DNA from: Roseovarius aestuarii
GTDB taxonomy: Bacteria; Pseudomonadota; Alphaproteobacteria; Rhodobacterales; Rhodobacteraceae
Direction: 5' to 3'
DNA length: 64,000 nucleotides
Assembly (NCBI RefSeq): GCF_019966515.1
Contig: NZ_JAIMIB010000007.1
Span: 1 to 64,000, forward strand
The translations under genes and the position numbers were made by a program. Positions 8,274 to 16,737 of the stretch are shown here, in pieces (position 1 is the first letter of the stretch; each line of letters starts with the position of its first letter). A model generated the notes under the pieces. It worked only from the letters and a program-made list of their open reading frames with translations. It was not told where the DNA came from and did not search any database.

Positions 8274-8348
8274 TTGACATATTGGTACAGTATTTGGCTT
8301 ATTAAAAGGAACCAAAAGTACCAAATGATAAATTTTGGTTCATACCAA
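8274..8348 (+). promoter_or_regulatory. tmm promoter region with repeated TTGGTAC/GTACCAA boxes
   Basis: A consensus -35 TTGACA sits at 8274-8279; a poor -10 TTATTA lies at 8299-8304. Overlapping them are TTGGTAC (8282-8288), AACCAA and GTACCAA (8310-8324), and the palindrome TTGGT-TCAT-ACCAA (8335-8348). All lie in front of tmm, which has an AGGGAGA ribosome-binding site at 8353. The arrangement suggests a dimeric repressor covering the promoter. GntR/FCD operators often have such TGGT...ACCA symmetry, but which regulator binds is not known. Confidence 0.5.
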
Positions 8349-8367
8349 TCGCAGGGAGAACATCTGA

Positions 8368-9732
8368 ATGGCCAAGAAACGCGTTGCAATCATCGGGGCC
8401 GGTCCATCCGGACTGGCTCAGCTCCGGGCATTCCAGTCCGCCGCCAAAAAGGGCGAGGATATCCCCGATATCGTCTGCTACGAAAAGCAGTCCGACTGGG
8501 GCGGGCTCTGGAACTACACCTGGCGCACCGGCGTCGATGAGGATGGCGAGCCCTGTCATTGTTCGATGTATCGCTATCTCTGGTCGAACGGCCCGAAAGA
8601 GGGTCTGGAGTTTGCCGACTACACATTCGACGAACATTTCGGCAAGGAAATCGCCAGCTACCCGCCGCGCGCGGTTCTGTTTGATTACATCAAGGGCCGG
8701 GTCGAAAAGGCCGGTGTGCGCGACTGGATCCGCTTCAACAACGTGGTGCGCGACGTGCGTTTCGATGACAGCACGGGCAAATTCACCGTCCGCGCCCGCG
8801 ACAGCAAGGCCGACAGCGAAACCGAGGAAGAATATGACCACGTGATCGTTGCCTCGGGCCACTTCTCAACCCCGAACGTGCCCTATTACCCTGGTTTTGA
8901 GTCCTTCAATGGCCGGGTATTGCATGCCCATGATTTCCGCGATGCCCGCGAATTCAAGGACAAGGATATCCTGATCCTCGGCACGTCTTACTCCGCCGAG
9001 GACATCGGCTCGCAATGCTGGAAATACGGCTGCAAGTCTATCACCGTGGCCCATCGCACGGCAGCAATGGGCTATGACTGGCCCGAGAACTGGCAGGAAG
9101 TGCCGGCGCTGGTCAAGGTTGACGGTAACACCGCACATTTCAAGGACGGCACCAGCAAAGAGGTGGACGCGGTCATCCTCTGCACCGGCTATCGCCACCA
9201 TTTCAACTTCCTGCCCGATGATCTGCGACTGAAGACCGCCAACCGGCTGGCGGCGGCGGACCTCTACAAGGGCGTCGTCTGGAACCAGAACCCGCAGATG
9301 TTCTACCTGGGCATGCAGGACCAGTGGTACACGTTCAACATGTTCGACGCGCAGGCCTGGTGGGTACGTGACCAGATCATGGGCAAGATCGCCCTGCCCG
9401 ACGCCGCCACGATGGAGGCCGATCCGAAGGCCCGCGAAGCCGCCGAGGACGCGCTGGAGGATGATTACGCCTGCATCGCCTATCAGGGCGCCTATGTGCA
9501 GGAACTGATCGACGAGACGGATTACCCCAGCTTTGATGTCGAAGCCGCCAATCAGGCCTTCTACGCGTGGAAAAAGCACAAGAAGAAAGGCATCATGGAG
9601 TTCCGCAACCACGGCTACACTTCACCGATGACCGGCAAACAGGCCCCTGCACACCACACCCCGTGGAAAGATGCGCTGGACGATAGTCTCGAGGCTTATC
9701 TGCAAACCGACAAACAGGCGGAAGACGCCTGA
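8368..9732 (+). CDS. tmm: trimethylamine monooxygenase (flavin-containing)
   Basis: A 454-residue class B flavin monooxygenase that oxidises trimethylamine to trimethylamine N-oxide with NADPH and O2; members also oxidise dimethyl sulfide to DMSO. FAD motif GAGPSG is at 10-15, the FMO signature [11 protein letters not shown] at 180-190, and the NADP motif [11 protein letters not shown] at 204-214, including the Tyr known to line the active site in bacterial FMO. The segments [12 protein letters not shown] and [16 protein letters not shown] are very close to what I remember of Roseobacter Tmm. The usual downstream partner, TMAO demethylase (tdm), is absent; a terminator follows instead. Oxidised amine must be handled elsewhere or excreted. 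Confidence 0.93.
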   Translation: MAKKRVAIIGAGPSGLAQLRAFQSAAKKGEDIPDIVCYEKQSDWGGLWNYTWRTGVDEDGEPCHCSMYRYLWSNGPKEGLEFADYTFDEHFGKEIASYPPRAVLFDYIKGRVEKAGVRDWIRFNNVVRDVRFDDSTGKFTVRARDSKADSETEEEYDHVIVASGHFSTPNVPYYPGFESFNGRVLHAHDFRDAREFKDKDILILGTSYSAEDIGSQCWKYGCKSITVAHRTAAMGYDWPENWQEVPALVKVDGNTAHFKDGTSKEVDAVILCTGYRHHFNFLPDDLRLKTANRLAAADLYKGVVWNQNPQMFYLGMQDQWYTFNMFDAQAWWVRDQIMGKIALPDAATMEADPKAREAAEDALEDDYACIAYQGAYVQELIDETDYPSFDVEAANQAFYAWKKHKKKGIMEFRNHGYTSPMTGKQAPAHHTPWKDALDDSLEAYLQTDKQAEDA

Positions 9733-9740
9733 CAGTCCGC

Positions 9741-9778
9741 CGCTCCGATCTCTCCGCAATGATCGGAGCGGTGCTTTT
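9741..9778 (+). terminator. Rho-independent terminator of tmm
   Basis: CGCTCCGATC (9741-9750) and GATCGGAGCG (9761-9770) form a perfect 10-bp stem with a 10-base loop, followed by GTGCTTTT. It starts nine bases after the tmm stop codon, so tmm is probably transcribed alone. Confidence 0.85.
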
Positions 9779-9883
9779 CCCGAGCTGACACACCGGCTGC
9801 GTCTGGGCGTTTTGTTGCCGGAAACAATAGATAGTGCTGAAGAAGGATTTATTGCATAGCGCAGTAAAGCACTGGCGGCATCA

Positions 9884-10816
9884 TCACCGGGACCGCAGTG
9901 TAACTAAATAGCGGCTCGGGTCTTTAGTCGAAAACAGATCGCGTAAGCCATCTACAAAGTACTTTACGATACGACGCGGATTGTCCGGCAAATGCCCCAG
10001 CACTATTTTCAGCGGATCGACCGCAGGGCGCAGCGGCACTTCAATGACGGTATCCCCTGCATATGTTATGTTAGTTTCCGGACGCATATGCAGGAGCGAA
10101 CAACCAACGCCTGCACCAACCAGGCTGCGCACCATCTCAAGCGTTGTTGCTGTGCTTGCAACAAGTGGTTTGACGTCAGCGATTTCAAATACCCGGCTAT
10201 AGTACTCACTGACCACAGGCAGATCGAGTAAAACCAGATTTTCGTCAGCCAGATCGGACAGCGAAACGCAATCCCGCTCGGCGAATTTGTGCTGCTCTGG
10301 AACGAGAAGGTAAGCAGGGACTTCGATAAGGGTTTCGTAGGTAACGTCAGGCTGCATGCTTTCCGCAACACATAAAATGACGTCAAACCTTCCGGAAACC
10401 AAGCCAGCCTGAGCTGTTTGGTTGTCGCATTCAGTGAATTTGATGTCGACACGAGGATTGTCTTTTAACATTGCATGCGCAATGCCGGGCAGGAATGCGG
10501 GCGCGACTGGCGCGTAATAGCCGATGCGCAACGTACCGGTCAGCTGGGTACGCATTTCAGCACCCGCACCCATCAATGTCTCATACTCATCCAGTAGGTG
10601 CTGAATTCGGCTCATCAATATCTGACCGGTGGCCGTCGGCGCGATGCCCTTGGCCCGATGCCGGGTTGTTAGTTTCAACCCGAATGCGTCTTCTACCTGA
10701 TTGACCGCCGCCAGTACGGCAGAGGGCACGACATGCATTTCCTTTGACGCCTCGGTAATGCTGCCGTTGTTCACGGCAGCCATGAAATAGCGCAGAGCTT
10801 TCAGGCTGGTATCCAT
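9884..10816 (-). CDS. LysR-family transcriptional regulator
   Basis: A 310-residue LysR protein. The N-terminal helix-turn-helix covers about residues 4-62 (LKALRYFMAAVNNGSITEAS, VVPSAVLAAVNQVEDAFGL), followed by a two-lobed effector domain starting near TGTLRIGYYAPVAPAFLPG. The recognition helix is slightly unusual: VPSAVLAAVNQVED replaces the common QPAVSRAIRRLE pattern. It is divergent from the large FAD enzyme at 10925 with about 108 bases between them, so it most likely activates that gene in response to its substrate. Confidence 0.9.
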   Translation of the reverse strand: MDTSLKALRYFMAAVNNGSITEASKEMHVVPSAVLAAVNQVEDAFGLKLTTRHRAKGIAPTATGQILMSRIQHLLDEYETLMGAGAEMRTQLTGTLRIGYYAPVAPAFLPGIAHAMLKDNPRVDIKFTECDNQTAQAGLVSGRFDVILCVAESMQPDVTYETLIEVPAYLLVPEQHKFAERDCVSLSDLADENLVLLDLPVVSEYYSRVFEIADVKPLVASTATTLEMVRSLVGAGVGCSLLHMRPETNITYAGDTVIEVPLRPAVDPLKIVLGHLPDNPRRIVKYFVDGLRDLFSTKDPSRYLVTLRSR

Positions 10817-10924
10817 AGTTCTCCTAATTCATATTTTATGACTTTAATATTGAACTTTTTCCGTTTTTCAAAAGATATAATTTGCGCTTATTTGGGAGAT
10901 GCATTGAGAAAATTGGAGGTAGCG

Positions 10925-13351
10925 ATGCAAAGCCATGCGCGCGTTGTCGTCGTTGGTGGCGGTGTCGGCGGATTGTCAGCATTATATCACCTGACCCAAG
11001 AGGGTTGGACTGATGTCGTCTTGCTGGAACGCAATGAATTGACGTCTGGCACCACATGGCATTCAGCGGCCCAATGCCCGAGTGTGGCATTCAATCAACT
11101 GCTGCTTTTGCTGCGCGATTATACAATCAATCTTTATAAGGAATTGGCCGAAGACGCGGCATATCCGATCAACTATCACTATGGCACGGGCGGGATGCGC
11201 CTGCTGACCAACCCAAACCATGTCGACGAAGTGCATCACATCATGTCGGTGGCCAAAGGGTTGGGCATCAATTTTGAATTGCTGGATCCGGTCGAGGCCA
11301 AACGGCGTAATCCTCTGCTGGAAACGCAGGGGGTTCTGGCCGCACTTTGGGATGAAAAGGACGGTGACATTGATCCTGCACAGCTGTGTCAGGCGCTGGC
11401 CGCGCGTTCGCGCAAGGCGGGCGCTGCGATCCATCGCAACTCTCCGGTCACGGGGCTGAAGCAACTGCCCAATGGCGAATGGCTGGTGACAAACGACAAG
11501 GGCGCCATCACGGCCGAACATATCGTCATTGCTGCCGGATACCGCGTGAATGAGGTTGGCGCATTGATGGGAATTGAATACCCGGTCATTGCCATGGAAC
11601 ACATGTATTTCGTCACTGAAGACATTCCTGATCTGGTCGCCCTTGACGAGCGGGTGCCGATGGTACGTTGCCCGCGCGATACGTTTTATATGCGCCAAGA
11701 GAAAAAGGGCCTGCTGGTTGGCATATATGAACATGACTGCAGGACCTTCGGCATGGATGGAATAGACCCCGATTTTGTGAATGCCCTTTGCCCTGATGAT
11801 CTGGATCGTCTGTTGCCGAAAATGGAGCCGATCTTTGATCGTTTGCCCTGCCTTCAGGAGGTTGGGATCAAGTCGGTGGTGAACGGGCCGATATCCTATG
11901 CCTCCGACGCAGGGCCGTTGGTCGGTAAGCAACCGGGGTTGCGTAATTGTTGGTCAATGAACGGGCTCAGGGTTGGCATCGGCGAGGGCGGCGGTTACGG
12001 CAGAATGCTGGCCCAGATGATCGTACATGGCGAAACCGAGTGGGACACCTGGCAACTTGACCCGCGTCGAATCACCAGCTTTGCCAATACAGAATACACT
12101 GCGCTGAAATCGATCGAAGATTATCAGCATGAATTCCGTTGGCACCTGCCGCATGAACATCGCCCCGCTGGACGGCCCGCCAAAGCATCGCCCCTTTACC
12201 CGGTGCTAAAGGCCAAGGGTGCCGAATTCGGAGTGGTCAACGGCTGGGAACGCACGGACTTTTACAAGCCGAGTAACGATTTCACAGAAAGCCACGGCTA
12301 TAGGTTCCAGAATTCGCACGATGTTGTCGGCGCCGAAGTCAAGGCGTTGACAAATAACGTGGGCCTTGCCGAACTGTCGGGCTTTAATCGCTACCGGATC
12401 AGCGGCACGGGCACGCTGGAGTGGCTCAGCAGCCTGACCTGCTCACGCCTCTCTAGCAAGAATGGCAAAGCGTCGCTGTGCTATTTTCTGACCCCGAATG
12501 GCAATATTGCCGCTGAGGCAACGATTGTGCCGCTGCCCAGCGGCGACATTTTCTATGGCTCTGCCGCAACGGCAGAATACCACGACATGGATTGGTTGAC
12601 GGAACGGTTGCCCGAAGGGGCCGATATCCGCATTGAAAGCTGCACCAACACGCACACGATGCTGGTCGTCGCTGGTCCAAAAACCCGTGATTTGCTGACC
12701 TCTGTATCGCCCCGCACAAAGTGGGGGCAGCAGGACTTCCCCTGGTTGACCGCACAGCGCGTTTTCATTGGCCATGTTGAAACCCTCGCCCTCGCGATCA
12801 GTTACTCGGGCGAACAGGCATTTGAGCTGCACATTCCGAACAGCCAGCTCTACGCTGCCTATGAAATCCTGACCCACGCTGGCGCGCAGTTCAACCTGAC
12901 GCATTTCGGCATGTACGCGATTGATTCCATGCGTCTGGAAAAGGGCTATGGCCACTGGAAAGGTGACTTCGTCACCGAGTACAACCCTATCGAGGCGGGC
13001 CTGCACCGCTTCGTCGATCTGGACAAGGAGTTTCCCGGCAAAAAAGGATTGCAAGCTCAGATGGCCGCGGGCAATCGTAAGGAAAGGATCATTCTGGTCT
13101 TGGACACCAGCGAGGCCCCCGCTCAGCCGGGAGAAGGTGTGTTCGTGAACGGTACCTCGGTCGGGTCGATTACCTCGGCAGCATGGGGCTATCGCACGGG
13201 CAGCAACCTTGCAATGGCCTATGTAAATCCGGAACACGCGGTTATTGGTTCGGTCGTCGATGTGCTTTTGTTCGGAAAGCCTGTTCAAGCCACCGTCTGC
13301 AAATCCTGTTTGTTCGATCCCCGAAATACTATACCCCGAGGTATCGCATGA
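10925..13351 (+). CDS. FAD-dependent oxidoreductase/GcvT fusion (dimethylglycine/sarcosine dehydrogenase family)
   Basis: An 808-residue two-module enzyme. The N-terminal DAO domain has VVVVGGGVGGLSALYHL (dinucleotide motif at 11-16) and TSGTTWHSAAQ, whose His46 matches the residue that covalently holds FAD in dimethylglycine and sarcosine dehydrogenases. An FAO_M segment follows, then aminomethyltransferase (GcvT) domains from about residue 465, with MYAIDSMRLEKGYGHWKGD near 665-683. The family oxidatively demethylates N-methyl amino acids and passes the methylene to tetrahydrofolate. The ATG at 10925 has a GGAGG site at 10915; a longer in-frame start at 10838 lacks one. The LysR gene is divergent. 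Proximity to tmm hints at methylated-amine use. Confidence 0.88.
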   Translation: MQSHARVVVVGGGVGGLSALYHLTQEGWTDVVLLERNELTSGTTWHSAAQCPSVAFNQLLLLLRDYTINLYKELAEDAAYPINYHYGTGGMRLLTNPNHVDEVHHIMSVAKGLGINFELLDPVEAKRRNPLLETQGVLAALWDEKDGDIDPAQLCQALAARSRKAGAAIHRNSPVTGLKQLPNGEWLVTNDKGAITAEHIVIAAGYRVNEVGALMGIEYPVIAMEHMYFVTEDIPDLVALDERVPMVRCPRDTFYMRQEKKGLLVGIYEHDCRTFGMDGIDPDFVNALCPDDLDRLLPKMEPIFDRLPCLQEVGIKSVVNGPISYASDAGPLVGKQPGLRNCWSMNGLRVGIGEGGGYGRMLAQMIVHGETEWDTWQLDPRRITSFANTEYTALKSIEDYQHEFRWHLPHEHRPAGRPAKASPLYPVLKAKGAEFGVVNGWERTDFYKPSNDFTESHGYRFQNSHDVVGAEVKALTNNVGLAELSGFNRYRISGTGTLEWLSSLTCSRLSSKNGKASLCYFLTPNGNIAAEATIVPLPSGDIFYGSAATAEYHDMDWLTERLPEGADIRIESCTNTHTMLVVAGPKTRDLLTSVSPRTKWGQQDFPWLTAQRVFIGHVETLALAISYSGEQAFELHIPNSQLYAAYEILTHAGAQFNLTHFGMYAIDSMRLEKGYGHWKGDFVTEYNPIEAGLHRFVDLDKEFPGKKGLQAQMAAGNRKERIILVLDTSEAPAQPGEGVFVNGTSVGSITSAAWGYRTGSNLAMAYVNPEHAVIGSVVDVLLFGKPVQATVCKSCLFDPRNTIPRGIA

Positions 13352-13428
13352 CCAAAAAGCCAGTGCGCAAAACCCGTGCCGGAAAACGTGCAAACTATTG
13401 CTCGGTGAACATTTTCCAACACACGTAA
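13348..13428 (+). pseudogene. 26-codon reading frame coupled to the FAD enzyme, possibly a gene remnant
   Basis: ATG at 13348 overlaps the TGA of the preceding gene as ATGA, the usual sign of translational coupling in an operon. The frame reads MTKKPVRKTRAGKRANYCSV and stops after 26 codons; about 200 bases of non-coding sequence follow. A lysine/arginine-rich start of this kind is common at the front of longer proteins, so this may be the stub of a deleted second operon gene. It could also be chance. Confidence 0.3.
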
Positions 13429-13632
13429 TCCGAGACATTGATGACCATATCCGGCCGCGGTTTCGGATACACCTCGCCGTCAGGCGTATGTGTCAGGCGA
13501 ACAAAGGCGTCTGCTTAAAAGCCCAAGAACCCTGTTTGGCTTCCCTTTTAAGGAAGCGTGAAGTTGCCCCAAAACCTGACATCTGCTCAGTTGCCACGGG
13601 TTCACGCTTAGTCCGCTATCCAGTCGCTTCCC

Positions 13633-15297
13633 TTAACCTGCCTTCACCGCCGTTCCCACCCGCGCGGCACGGAAGCCCCAGCCGTCGCGACCAATCGACC
13701 GGCAGAGGATCAGCACCGGAACAAGGCCGAAACCCACCAGCACCAGCGACGGTACAGCCGCTTCGGTCAGACGCTCATCGGCAGCCAGCCGGTGGGCCTG
13801 CACGGCCAGGGTCTGGAAATTGAACGGGTGCAGGATCAGTGTGGCCGGCAATTCCTTCATCACATCGACAAAGACGATAAGCAGCGCGGTCAACACCGAT
13901 GTACGTGACACCGGCAGATGCACGCGCCACAAGAGTTTCGGCGTACTTTGGCCCAACGAGCGGGCTATGGCATCGAAATGCCCCGGCACCGTCGCCATGC
14001 CGCTGTCGTAGGCGTTCAATGCGGCGGCCATGAACCGCGCCATGTAGGCCAGCACCATCAGCCAGATCGACCCGGTGATCAGTAGCCCGGTCGAGATGCC
14101 GAACCGCGCCTCCATCACCCCGTCGATCAGGTTGTCGAGCGCCGCCAGCGGCACCATCAGCCCCACGGCTATCACGCCCCCCGGCACCGCGTATCCCAGC
14201 CCGGCTCCAATCACCAACCCGCGCGAGCTGCGCCCGGGCCGGGTGCGCGCCCGAAACCCGATCAGCACCGCGCCGATCACCGTCAGAACCGAGGCAATCC
14301 CCGCCAGCGTGACCGAATTCCACATCAGGTCAGCGTAACGCTCCGATAGCAGGCTCTGGCCTGATCCCTGCGCCATCACCCCCAGCATGATGACCGGAAT
14401 GACAAACCCCAACAAAACAGGCAGGAAGCAGATCACCATCGCAACCCAACCGGGTGCGCCGGTCAGGCGTGGCTTTTCCATCGCTTCGAACCGGGCGCCC
14501 CGTCCCGCCGTGCGCGCCTTGCCGCGCTGCGCCCGTTCGAGGCCCGCAAGCAATAACGCGAAGCTCAGCAAACATAGGGAAAGCTGCGCCGCCGCGGCGC
14601 GGTCTCCCAGTGAAAACCACGCCTGATAGATGCCGGTGGCAAAGGTCTGGACGTTGAAAAACGCCACCGTGCCGAAATCCGCAATCGTCTCCATCACTGC
14701 CAGAAGCGCACCCCCGGCAATTGCGGGCCGCGCCATTGGCAGCGCCACCCGCCAGAACGCCCTGAGCGGCGAGCGCCCCAAGGTGCGTGCCACCAGAAAC
14801 GCGTTCGATGATTGCTGCCGGAACGAGGCCCGGGCCAGCAGATAGACATAAGGGTACAGCACCACGGTCAGCATCATCGCCGCCCCACCAAGCGAGCGGA
14901 TTTCGGGGAACCAGTAGTCCCGCGGCCCCCAGCCCATCACCTCGCGCAAGAGCGTCTGCACCGCGCCGGGATGATCCAGCAGGTCGGTATAGGCATAGGC
15001 AAGCACATAGGCGGGAAAGGCCAGCGGCAGCGCCAGCGCCACCTCAAGCCATCTGGATCCGGGAAAGCGATAAACCGTCACCAGCCAAGCCGTGACGCTG
15101 CCAATCACCGCCGTCGCCACACCGACGATCACGGCCAGCGTCAGCGTGGTGCGCACATAGCGCGGCAGCACCGAGGCGAGGATCTCGCGCCAAGTCTGCA
15201 AATCGCCGGTAAACGCCGCCAGCGCGGCGGCCACGATGGGCGCCACGCAACAGACCACGACCAACCAGGCCAGGCGATGCAGCAAACGTTCGGTCAT
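13633..15297 (-). CDS. ferric iron ABC transporter permease (FbpB-type)
   Basis: A 554-residue inner-membrane protein with two fused permease domains, each of about six transmembrane helices. The EAA-like loops are visible as ARTLGRSPLRAFWRVALP (first half) and ARSLGQSTPKLLWRVHLP (second half), typical of FbpB/SfuB/AfuB iron(III) permeases. I place the start at ATG 15297 (MTERLLHRLAW); a longer frame to 15360 lacks recognisable sequence. No iron-binding protein or ATPase gene is adjacent, so it must work with components encoded elsewhere or be an orphan. Thiamine- or phosphonate-type permeases have a similar layout but usually differ in length. Confidence 0.87.
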   Translation of the reverse strand: MTERLLHRLAWLVVVCCVAPIVAAALAAFTGDLQTWREILASVLPRYVRTTLTLAVIVGVATAVIGSVTAWLVTVYRFPGSRWLEVALALPLAFPAYVLAYAYTDLLDHPGAVQTLLREVMGWGPRDYWFPEIRSLGGAAMMLTVVLYPYVYLLARASFRQQSSNAFLVARTLGRSPLRAFWRVALPMARPAIAGGALLAVMETIADFGTVAFFNVQTFATGIYQAWFSLGDRAAAAQLSLCLLSFALLLAGLERAQRGKARTAGRGARFEAMEKPRLTGAPGWVAMVICFLPVLLGFVIPVIMLGVMAQGSGQSLLSERYADLMWNSVTLAGIASVLTVIGAVLIGFRARTRPGRSSRGLVIGAGLGYAVPGGVIAVGLMVPLAALDNLIDGVMEARFGISTGLLITGSIWLMVLAYMARFMAAALNAYDSGMATVPGHFDAIARSLGQSTPKLLWRVHLPVSRTSVLTALLIVFVDVMKELPATLILHPFNFQTLAVQAHRLAADERLTEAAVPSLVLVGFGLVPVLILCRSIGRDGWGFRAARVGTAVKAG

Positions 15298-15591
15298 GGA
15301 TTTCCCTAAGACAGTAACCCGAGTATTTTGATCAGTATTACCTGAACCTTCAGAGGTCAATCGCTCAGAACCATGTCGACCCGTTGAAAAACGCCTTTTG
15401 CATGCGCTCGATCACAGCAGCAACGCAACAGGCACAGCAGCATCTCAAAAAGACCGGATTTCCGTCCTGAAGCGCACAAGACGTTTACAATAAGCCGCCA
15501 ACGGCGTGTTAACACTATCCATATCACTCTGGCGCGAGATCTCACGGAGGTTCCGCCAAAACCGGCAGGAACTGAACAGCATCAACACCCC

Positions 15592-16443
15592 CTACATGAA
15601 GCCGCCGAAAATTTCCTGATTGCGTGACATCGCTTCGACCTTTTCGGTTGCACGATCGCCCAGCGCATAAACCACATCCTGATAAAGCAGGTTCAGGCCG
15701 AAATGCAGGCCCACCGGTAGCGGCAGGAAAAACTGTCCCTCATTCGGATAGGTAAAGACAAAATCCGCAAGCTGGCTGCCCCAGTCGCAAAACTCGTCAC
15801 ACATCAGGATGACCTGATAGCCGTTCTTTTTCGCCTGCTCCGCCAGAACCGGCCCGTGCGAGGCATAGCGGAACATGTCGATGATCAGCAGGCATTTGCT
15901 ATCGGTTTCCTGTGAAAAAACTTCGGTGTAGACGCCGTCGCTGCCCGACACCATCGACACGCCGGGGCGCACGTAGTTCAGCCGCATCGCCAGGCCGGTC
16001 GCCAGATATTGGTAAAGCTGAAATCCCACGATGGCTACGAAGTCGGATTGTGCAACCGCCCGCACGGCAGATTGCCATTTCGGCGACGTCCGCAGGTGCA
16101 GCGCCGCATTTATACCCAGCTCCGCGATTTCGCCGTCCCTGCCCGCGCTCTGAGTCGTCTTGGCGCGCACAAAACTCTGATACCGGTCACCCACACGGGC
16201 CGAACGCGGGCCGGAAAACTCGTGCCGTGCCTGATTCCTCAACTCCGACGCGCGCTCGAATCCCAGCTTCCTGAAAAAGCGGCTGACCGTCATCGGACTG
16301 ACCTCAAGCTTCTCGGCGATTTCCGCGCTTGTCTCCAGCGCCAACGCCTCGGGGCGGCCAATCAGATATGTCGCAACGCGTTGTTCCAGCTTTGTAAAGT
16401 CAACATCGCCGTCCCGGATCATATCTTCGATTTTCAGCGGCAT
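15592..16443 (-). CDS. RpiR-family transcriptional regulator (HTH + SIS)
   Basis: A 283-residue regulator. The N-terminal HTH_6 domain reads LEQRVATYLIGRPEALALETSAEI then EVSPMTVSRFFRKLGF. A SIS domain follows from about residue 125 (FVAIVGFQLYQYLATGLAMRL, CLLIIDMFRYASHG) and normally binds phosphosugars, although many alphaproteobacterial members control other catabolic genes. It is divergent from the oligopeptide ABC operon with a 294-base gap that holds a promoter and a palindrome, so it probably controls that operon. Confidence 0.88.
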   Translation of the reverse strand: MPLKIEDMIRDGDVDFTKLEQRVATYLIGRPEALALETSAEIAEKLEVSPMTVSRFFRKLGFERASELRNQARHEFSGPRSARVGDRYQSFVRAKTTQSAGRDGEIAELGINAALHLRTSPKWQSAVRAVAQSDFVAIVGFQLYQYLATGLAMRLNYVRPGVSMVSGSDGVYTEVFSQETDSKCLLIIDMFRYASHGPVLAEQAKKNGYQVILMCDEFCDWGSQLADFVFTYPNEGQFFLPLPVGLHFGLNLLYQDVVYALGDRATEKVEAMSRNQEIFGGFM

Positions 16444-16507
16444 GCGTCCCCCGCGTGATTAGCTTTATCCACCAGAATTCTTCATTAGAGGAATAAATGT
16501 TTTCCGG

Positions 16508-16557
16508 TTGACTGGTATCCCTATCCCATTACTATAGTTCATGGTACTTCCATACCA
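16508..16557 (+). promoter_or_regulatory. promoter and operator candidate of the oligopeptide ABC operon
   Basis: TTGACT (16508-16513) and TACTAT (16530-16535) with a 16-base spacer make a good sigma-70 promoter. Just downstream, TGGTA-CTTCCA-TACCA (16542-16557) is a perfect inverted repeat where a repressor would block transcription. The half-site resembles the TTGGTAC/GTACCAA boxes before tmm. The divergent RpiR regulator is the closest candidate. The first gene starts about 180 bases further on, leaving a long leader. Confidence 0.5.
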
Positions 16558-16737
16558 AAGGTAAATCTAACCAAACATGCGACGGAGGAGGAAACCAGCG
16601 TTATCAGCCAAACGGCGATTGCTAACGTGGCGGTAACAAGCCTTTACTCCTTCCCAGAATCGCGACAACCTTACCATCATGACAGGGCACGGGCGTGACC
16701 AACGCCCGCATTCACCCGTCCAATCAGGGAGAATAAG

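Noticed and set aside
9733..9883. TMAO demethylase or second gene behind tmm
   Set aside because: The gap is 151 bases, contains a strong terminator and no frame; the next gene is a LysR regulator on the other strand.
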